Below, one piece after another: positions 14,390-19,524 of a stretch of 19,524 nt of DNA (its first letter is position 1; the number at the start of each line of letters is the position of its first letter). This DNA comes from Chloroflexota bacterium (lineage in GTDB: Bacteria; Chloroflexota; Limnocylindria; Limnocylindrales; CSP1-4), in NCBI GenBank assembly GCA_013813905.1, contig JACCQX010000129.1:1-19524 (forward strand), written 5' to 3'. The notes beneath the pieces are model-generated. The model was not told the origin of the DNA. It saw only the letters and a program-made list of their open reading frames with translations, and searched no databases. Position numbers and translations under genes: made by a program.

Positions 14390-17300
14390 TTGACTTCGAC
14401 CCCGGCGAACAGGGTCGACCGCGTCCACCAGGCGTCCGATCGCCGGCCCCGAGCGCTCTCGGCGCCCTCCGCGCTCGCGATCCTGCTGCTCTCTGGTCTG
14501 GCCCTCCGCCTCACTATCGCATACATCCTTCTGCCGGGGTCCGGCTTCGAAAGCGACCTGGCCTCGTTCAGCGGGTGGACGCGGACGCTCGCGGACGTCG
14601 GCCCAGGCAGCTTCTATGCCAACGCCGGGTTCGCGGATTACCCGCCCGGCTATCTGTACGTGCTGTGGCTCGTGGGCCTGCTCTCGGACGTGCTCGCGCC
14701 GCTGTCGGGCAGCGCACCGGACGCGATCATCGGCACCCTCATCAAGCTGCCCCCCATGCTGGCCGACGTGGCTGTGGCCACGGTCCTGTACCGCATGGTC
14801 GCGCGCTGGTCGAGCGCGCCGGGACACGACGCCCCCGGGTTGGGCCTTCTGGCGGCCGGCTTCTACCTCTTCAACCCCGTGACCTGGTACGACTCCGCCC
14901 TGTGGGGCCAGGCCGATGCCGTTGGGGCACTCGTCATGCTGCTCGGGGTGGCGGCCCTGCTGCGCGGCAACCCGGAAGGGTCGGCCGTCCTGGCCGTCCT
15001 GGCCGGGCTCATCAAGCCACAGTTCGGCGTCGTGCTGGCGCCGATCGTGGCGGTCGTCCTGCTGCGCCGCCACCTCATCGCGCGCGGCTCGGGCCCGGTC
15101 AGGCGTCCGTGGCTGCCGGCCTGGCTGGCGGCTCGGGCGCAGCGGACGCAAGGTCCCGTCCGCATCCTCACCAGCGCGGGGGCGGCTCTGGCGGTGCTGC
15201 TCCTGGTGATCGCGCCGTTCGGCCTGGACATCCCGGGCCTCATCGACCTCATGGCGCGGACAGCCGGCGGGTATGAATACCTGAGCGTGAACGCCTACAA
15301 CCCCTGGGCACTGGTGGGTGCCGAAGGTGCCCCGCCCTTGGCGGCAACGGGTGGTTGGTCCGCCGACACCGTGCCGCTTCTCGGGCCGGTGCCCGGCGTG
15401 CTGATCGGCACACTGCTCCTGGCCGGCGGCTTCCTGATCGGGCTGGGACGTCTGCTGCGTCGTGCCGACCGCTGGTCGATCGTGCTGGTCACGGTGTTCC
15501 TCTCGTTGTGCTTCTTCATCCTCCCGACGCGCGTTCACGAGCGGTATCTCTTCCCGGCCTTCGCCTTCCTGCCGTTGCTGGCCGCCGCGCAGGGCAGGTG
15601 GCGCTGGGCCACGGTGGCACTGGCCGTCGGGTCGTTCCTGAACCTGCACGCCATCCTGACCACCGACCTCTACGCCACGGACAACCTGGCGGGCCTACCA
15701 CTGGGTGACCTCTTCCGCTCGTATCCCGGCGTGCTCCTCAGCGTCCTGCTCCAAACCTCGGTGTTCGCCTTCGTCGCCTGGCGGCTCCGGCCCGCGGCGG
15801 TGCAGCAGCCGGACCCCTTGGCGCGGGCCACGAGCGAGGGCCGGATCGGACGCTGGAGGCCCGATACCCTGCCAGGGAGTGCCGGCACGGCACCCGCTCA
15901 CAGTGCGTCCGCTCCCAGCGCTGCCAGCGCTGCCGCCCCCGCGGGGCGCCTCGTGGCTGCCGGCACTGCCCCGGCGCTCGCCTCTGGGCACGACACCTAC
16001 GGGTGGCACGTGCCGGCTCCGAGCCTGCTCAGCCGCATCGCCGCTCACCTGCGAGTGCGCTCGGTCCGTGCCGATCGCTCGCGCGAGCTGCACGGCGAGC
16101 CGCCGGGACGCTTCGACCGTCTGGACATCCTGCTCATCGCGTTGCTCGTGCTGGGCACCCTGTCGGTCCGCACGTATCGCCTGGAAGAGCCCTACGACAT
16201 GCACTTCGACGAGGTCTACCACGCGCGGACCGCCACGGAGTTCCTCCAGGACTGGCGCTATGGCATCGGTCACTCGATCTACGAGTACACGCACCCTCAC
16301 CTGGCCAAGTACGGCATCGCGCTGGGCCTGATCGCTTTCGGGAACGATCGCGTCACGGCCACCGCAGAGCTGGGAGCGGAGACGTTCGCAGCGGCCATCG
16401 AGCCGCGCTGGAGCCCCTCCGGCGTCGCCGGCCAGCGGAACGGCGATCGACTGTACGTGGCCACGGACACCGAGCTGCGCGTATACGACCTGCACGACCG
16501 CTCGCTGGTCGCGGCGCTGCCGGTCGCGGCGCGGAACCTGGCGATCGATCCCACGGCCCACACGCTCTACCTGGCCAGCGAGTCGGGCGGCGTCTCCTAC
16601 GTGGCCACCACCGATCTCGACCTCACGCGCCGCGACCCCTCGCGCGCCGTGCCAGCACCGAATCTCCTGAGTTCGCTGGCGGGTCTGCCCAGCGGCGTGG
16701 AGAGCCTGGCGGCCGTCGATGGCCGGCTCATCGTCCGTATGACGGGCGACACGTTGGTGAGCCTCGACGGCGTGAGCGGTGAAGAGACCGGTCAGGGCGC
16801 CATCGAGGGGTCCACGGACGTGGTAGGACTGCCCTCAGCCGAACGGATCATGGCCGACCCCGCTCAGATCGATGACGGACCCGCGGTAGCGCAGCGCCTG
16901 GCCGAGGTGCTCGACGAGGACGCCGCCGCCATCGAGGCTGAACTGGCCGCGGCGGATGGACCGGTGGTCGTGGCGGCCTACCCCGAGGAGGACATCCGCA
17001 CGGACCTGCAGGGCGCCATCGATGAAGGCGAGCTGCCCGGCGTGACCATCGAGTCGGGTCCGGCCGTGGCGGTGGCCGGCACCGAGGGCGTCACCGTCCT
17101 TGACGCGACCACCCTGGAGCCACTCGAGACGGTCATCCTGGATGCGCCGGTCAGCGGCATGGCCCTGGTCGATGGACTGGACGAGCCGACGCTCTACGCG
17201 GCCGCCGGCGAGCAGCTCCAGACGGTCCTCCTCGCGGAGGGCGGGCCGCGCACCGGCTCGGCGGTGCCCATGCCCGGCGAGGTCTCGGCGGTGCTCTACG

Positions 17301-19524
17301 ACGAGGCCACGAACCTGGTGCATGCCGTGGGCCTGACGCCGGACGGCGAGGCGCACACGGTCTACGTGGTCGAGCCCCACGGCAATGCCGTCTTCGCTGA
17401 CGCGCGCCTTCCCTTCGAGCCGCGCGTCACGCTCATGGACGTCCAGCCGGACAGGCCCGCCGAGGATCGCCAAGCCCTCCTGGCGCTGTCCGCGGACGGC
17501 ACGATGGCCAGCGTGGACGTGGGCTCGCACGCCTTCGCCTGGCGCCTGCCCGGCGTGCTGATGGGCGCTCTCACGGCCGCGGCGCTCTACGTCCTGGCCC
17601 GGACACTCTTCCGGCGGCGCAGCGTGGCCGTCCTGACCGCCGCGCTCGTGATGGTGGAGAGCATGTTCTTCGTCAACGCGCGCATCGCCATGAACGACAC
17701 CTACGTGACCGGCTTCATCGTGGCTGCCCTGGCGGTCTTCGCGCCCCTCTACCTGGGCATCTGGCGAGGACGTCTGGCGGTGCTGCTGGGGTTACCGACG
17801 GTCGGGCTCCTGCTGGGCCTGGCCCTCGCCTCCAAATGGGCCGGCGCCTATGCCATCGGTCTGGTCGTGCTGCTCATCCTGCTCCGCTCTGCCCTCGGCC
17901 GGATCATCGCGCTCGTGGGCATGATCGGCCTGACCGGCTTCCTGGGCTATCTCGCCATCCGTCCGCCGGAGGACGTGCCCGATCCGGGCCTTAACTTCAT
18001 GTTCCTGATCCTGATGGTGACGCTCACGGCGCTGTTGGCCGTGGCCATGGTGCGCCGGCCGGTGCGCTTCAGCCTGGACGAGCTGCGCTTCGCCGTGATC
18101 GCGCCGAGCGTGGCCGGTGCCCTGTTGGCGCTGGCCGGGCTGGTTGCCGGGCCGGCGACACCGGTCGCACCACCGGAGGGTTCGAGCCTGCTGGCCGCTG
18201 ATCCTCTGCTGGCGGCCGGGGCGGCCCTGCTCTTCCTGGGAGCCGCAGCTTACGGAGCGTCGTGGCTCGGCGCGCGCATCGGGGTAGGGCCGTTGGCCCC
18301 ACTGCGTCCGAGGGATCCGGTAGAACCCGTGCCCTCGCCAGCTCCTGCAGGATGGCTGCGGCCGGGCTGGTTCACGGGCATCCCGTGGCTCTTCGCCCTT
18401 GGATCGGTGGCGGCTCTGCCCTTCGTGGTCTACATCGCCAGCTACGTGCCCTGGGCGCTGCTCAACGAGCCCATCACCAACCGCCTGATCGAGTGGTGGC
18501 CGCCGGGAAATACCGGACAGACCCTCCTCGAGCTCACTCGCAACATGTACGAGTACCACGATGACCTGCGCGCCTCACACGCCGCGTCGTCACCGTTCTG
18601 GGCCTGGCCCTTCGACCTCAAGCCGGTCTGGTTCTATCAGCAGGGCTTCGCCAACTCGACCACGGGCGTGATCTACGACACGGGCAATCTGGTCATCTTC
18701 TGGCTGGGCATCCCTGCCGTGGCCTTCTGTGCCTGGCAGGCCTGGGCACGTCGGAGCCTGCCGCTGACGCTGATCGTGCTGTCCATCGCCTGCCTCTGGC
18801 TGCCCTGGGCGCGCATCGACCGGGCGACCTTCCAGTACCACGTCTTCACCAGCCTGCCCTTCACGCTCCTGGCACTGTCCTACTTCCTGGCCGAGCTGTG
18901 GCACGGCGCATCCTCACGGACCTTCCTGCTGGCGCGCGCGGCGGGCGCGCTGGCCATCCTCGGCCCGCCGCTGCTGTGGCTCTTCCGCATGCCGCTCTGC
19001 GCCGCGGCGGGCACTCAGGAGGTGCATCCGGACGGCGTGGCGTGCGGTCCGCTGACGCGGTCGGTCAGCGTGGCCGATTCGGTGGTCGTGGCCCTGGTCG
19101 TCCTGATCGTGGCCGGCGTGGCCATCGCCTGGGTGGTACGCAGTCAACTGCGTGCCCCGGACCGACGAGCGCTGGCCGAGGTCTCCCTCGGCGGACGGGT
19201 GGTGGCGGTCTCGCCACTGGCGCTCATGATGGGCATCGCTCTGGTCGCCGCGGCCGGCGCTGCCCTGGCCCAGCTCCTCTTCCGCGGCGCGACGCTGACG
19301 ACGCTCACCTTCCAGGCGGAGGAGCTGGCGCTGGTCGCGTTGGTGCTGTTGGCCGGGCCTGCCTACCTCGCCCTGCGCGCTCGCGACCCGCGGCGCTGGG
19401 TCGTCGGTTTCGTCGGCGTGGCCACGGTCTTCTTCATCCTCTGGTATCCGAACATCAGCGGCCTGCCGCTGCCCAACGCCATCGCCCAGGCCTACCTGGG
19501 GCTGCTGCCCACCTGGAACTACGA
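14390..19524 (+). CDS. Giant fused glycosyltransferase: Gpi18/GT87-like domain + PMT-family domain with propeller-like insert (3' end missing)
   Basis: One reading frame stays open for 1711 codons from TTG 14390 to the window end; I read it through without finding a stop. GGAGG (14375–14379) lies 10 nt upstream of the TTG. Part 1 (about 1–465) is a Gpi18/COG5542-like mannosyltransferase: E54/D56 loop, YPPGYLYVLW, WGQADA (172–177), KPQ (209–211), RVHERYLFPA (381–390). A Ser/Ala/Pro linker follows (about 470–560). Part 2 is a PMT-type enzyme: FDEVYHA (606–612) and THPHLAK (634–640) in the first external loop, FAWRLPG at 1049 and RIAMND at 1098–1103. Later comes SPFWAWPFDLKPVWFY and FQYHVFTSLPF. 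Between 645 and 1045 an extra β-rich region (LYVATDTELRVYDL, TLYLASESGG) enlarges the external loop. It probably glycosylates exported proteins or glycans from lipid-linked mannose. Confidence 0.85.
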   Translation, partial: MTSTPANRVDRVHQASDRRPRALSAPSALAILLLSGLALRLTIAYILLPGSGFESDLASFSGWTRTLADVGPGSFYANAGFADYPPGYLYVLWLVGLLSDVLAPLSGSAPDAIIGTLIKLPPMLADVAVATVLYRMVARWSSAPGHDAPGLGLLAAGFYLFNPVTWYDSALWGQADAVGALVMLLGVAALLRGNPEGSAVLAVLAGLIKPQFGVVLAPIVAVVLLRRHLIARGSGPVRRPWLPAWLAARAQRTQGPVRILTSAGAALAVLLLVIAPFGLDIPGLIDLMARTAGGYEYLSVNAYNPWALVGAEGAPPLAATGGWSADTVPLLGPVPGVLIGTLLLAGGFLIGLGRLLRRADRWSIVLVTVFLSLCFFILPTRVHERYLFPAFAFLPLLAAAQGRWRWATVALAVGSFLNLHAILTTDLYATDNLAGLPLGDLFRSYPGVLLSVLLQTSVFAFVAWRLRPAAVQQPDPLARATSEGRIGRWRPDTLPGSAGTAPAHSASAPSAASAAAPAGRLVAAGTAPALASGHDTYGWHVPAPSLLSRIAAHLRVRSVRADRSRELHGEPPGRFDRLDILLIALLVLGTLSVRTYRLEEPYDMHFDEVYHARTATEFLQDWRYGIGHSIYEYTHPHLAKYGIALGLIAFGNDRVTATAELGAETFAAAIEPRWSPSGVAGQRNGDRLYVATDTELRVYDLHDRSLVAALPVAARNLAIDPTAHTLYLASESGGVSYVATTDLDLTRRDPSRAVPAPNLLSSLAGLPSGVESLAAVDGRLIVRMTGDTLVSLDGVSGEETGQGAIEGSTDVVGLPSAERIMADPAQIDDGPAVAQRLAEVLDEDAAAIEAELAAADGPVVVAAYPEEDIRTDLQGAIDEGELPGVTIESGPAVAVAGTEGVTVLDATTLEPLETVILDAPVSGMALVDGLDEPTLYAAAGEQLQTVLLAEGGPRTGSAVPMPGEVSAVLYDEATNLVHAVGLTPDGEAHTVYVVEPHGNAVFADARLPFEPRVTLMDVQPDRPAEDRQALLALSADGTMASVDVGSHAFAWRLPGVLMGALTAAALYVLARTLFRRRSVAVLTAALVMVESMFFVNARIAMNDTYVTGFIVAALAVFAPLYLGIWRGRLAVLLGLPTVGLLLGLALASKWAGAYAIGLVVLLILLRSALGRIIALVGMIGLTGFLGYLAIRPPEDVPDPGLNFMFLILMVTLTALLAVAMVRRPVRFSLDELRFAVIAPSVAGALLALAGLVAGPATPVAPPEGSSLLAADPLLAAGAALLFLGAAAYGASWLGARIGVGPLAPLRPRDPVEPVPSPAPAGWLRPGWFTGIPWLFALGSVAALPFVVYIASYVPWALLNEPITNRLIEWWPPGNTGQTLLELTRNMYEYHDDLRASHAASSPFWAWPFDLKPVWFYQQGFANSTTGVIYDTGNLVIFWLGIPAVAFCAWQAWARRSLPLTLIVLSIACLWLPWARIDRATFQYHVFTSLPFTLLALSYFLAELWHGASSRTFLLARAAGALAILGPPLLWLFRMPLCAAAGTQEVHPDGVACGPLTRSVSVADSVVVALVVLIVAGVAIAWVVRSQLRAPDRRALAEVSLGGRVVAVSPLALMMGIALVAAAGAALAQLLFRGATLTTLTFQAEELALVALVLLAGPAYLALRARDPRRWVVGFVGVATVFFILWYPNISGLPLPNAIAQAYLGLLPTWNY

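Noticed and set aside
14382..14420. Repeated GTCGAC sites around the start of the giant gene, considered as an operator.
   Set aside because: GTCGAC is a 6-bp palindrome common in GC-rich DNA; one copy is within coding sequence and spacing shows no clear symmetry.
14236..15276. Plus-strand frame of 346 codons near the start of the giant gene.
   Set aside because: It is out of frame with the recognisable mannosyltransferase motifs and is Arg/Gly/Ala-rich without domains.

Overview
The window is a high-GC, gene-dense bacterial chromosome segment that contains the replication-origin neighbourhood. The order is jag–yidC–yidD–rnpA–rpmH on the minus strand, then csaA, dnaA, a non-coding oriC-like gap, dnaN, recF and a DUF721/dciA gene on the plus strand. 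The base composition, an actinobacterial-style DnaA box (TTGTCCACA), several GTG/TTG starts, possible leaderless promoters and the gene families point to a GC-rich Terrabacteria lineage. An uncultured Chloroflexota-type organism is my best guess. That assignment is inference; there is no rRNA or other decisive marker here.

Region 1 (1–2222, minus strand) is the classic ribosome/membrane-insertion operon: L34, the RNase P protein, YidD, YidC and the start of Jag/KhpB. Three of the four junctions overlap. L34 (2085–2222) and YidD (1505–1711) are short genes that are easily missed. Region 2 (2223–4851) holds a divergent promoter gap with a 14-bp perfect palindrome, csaA (an unusual neighbour here), the dnaA leader, dnaA, and a 386-bp gap. 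That gap carries at least five GC-adapted DnaA boxes, a perfect hairpin and a six-fold ATG trinucleotide run, and is almost certainly oriC. Region 3 (4852–7473) is dnaN–recF–dciA.

Where gyrB often follows, region 4 (7474–10371) instead has a 766-residue membrane protein and a bifunctional-nuclease (BFN/DUF151) family protein. The membrane protein joins a degenerate PP2C-like domain, one membrane helix and a probable β-propeller. Each of these two genes is preceded by a TAGA(A/C)T -10-like box only 6–9 bp before the ATG.

Region 5 (10388–19524) is a surface-glycosylation block. A minus-strand operon encodes an unclassified polytopic membrane protein, a DUF2723 (protein O-mannosyltransferase-like) enzyme and a family-2 glycosyltransferase resembling polyprenyl-phosphate-sugar synthases. 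Divergent from it is one open reading frame that starts at TTG 14390 and runs off the window end (at least 1711 codons). It fuses a Gpi18/GT87-like mannosyltransferase to a PMT-family glycosyltransferase, and the first external loop of the PMT part is expanded by about 400 residues of propeller-like sequence. The likely logic is that the cytoplasmic GT2 makes a lipid-linked sugar donor and the GT-C membrane enzymes use it outside the cell. This giant fusion and the pseudo-phosphatase/propeller protein are the most unusual items. No tRNA, rRNA, CRISPR array, insertion sequence or phage gene was seen.
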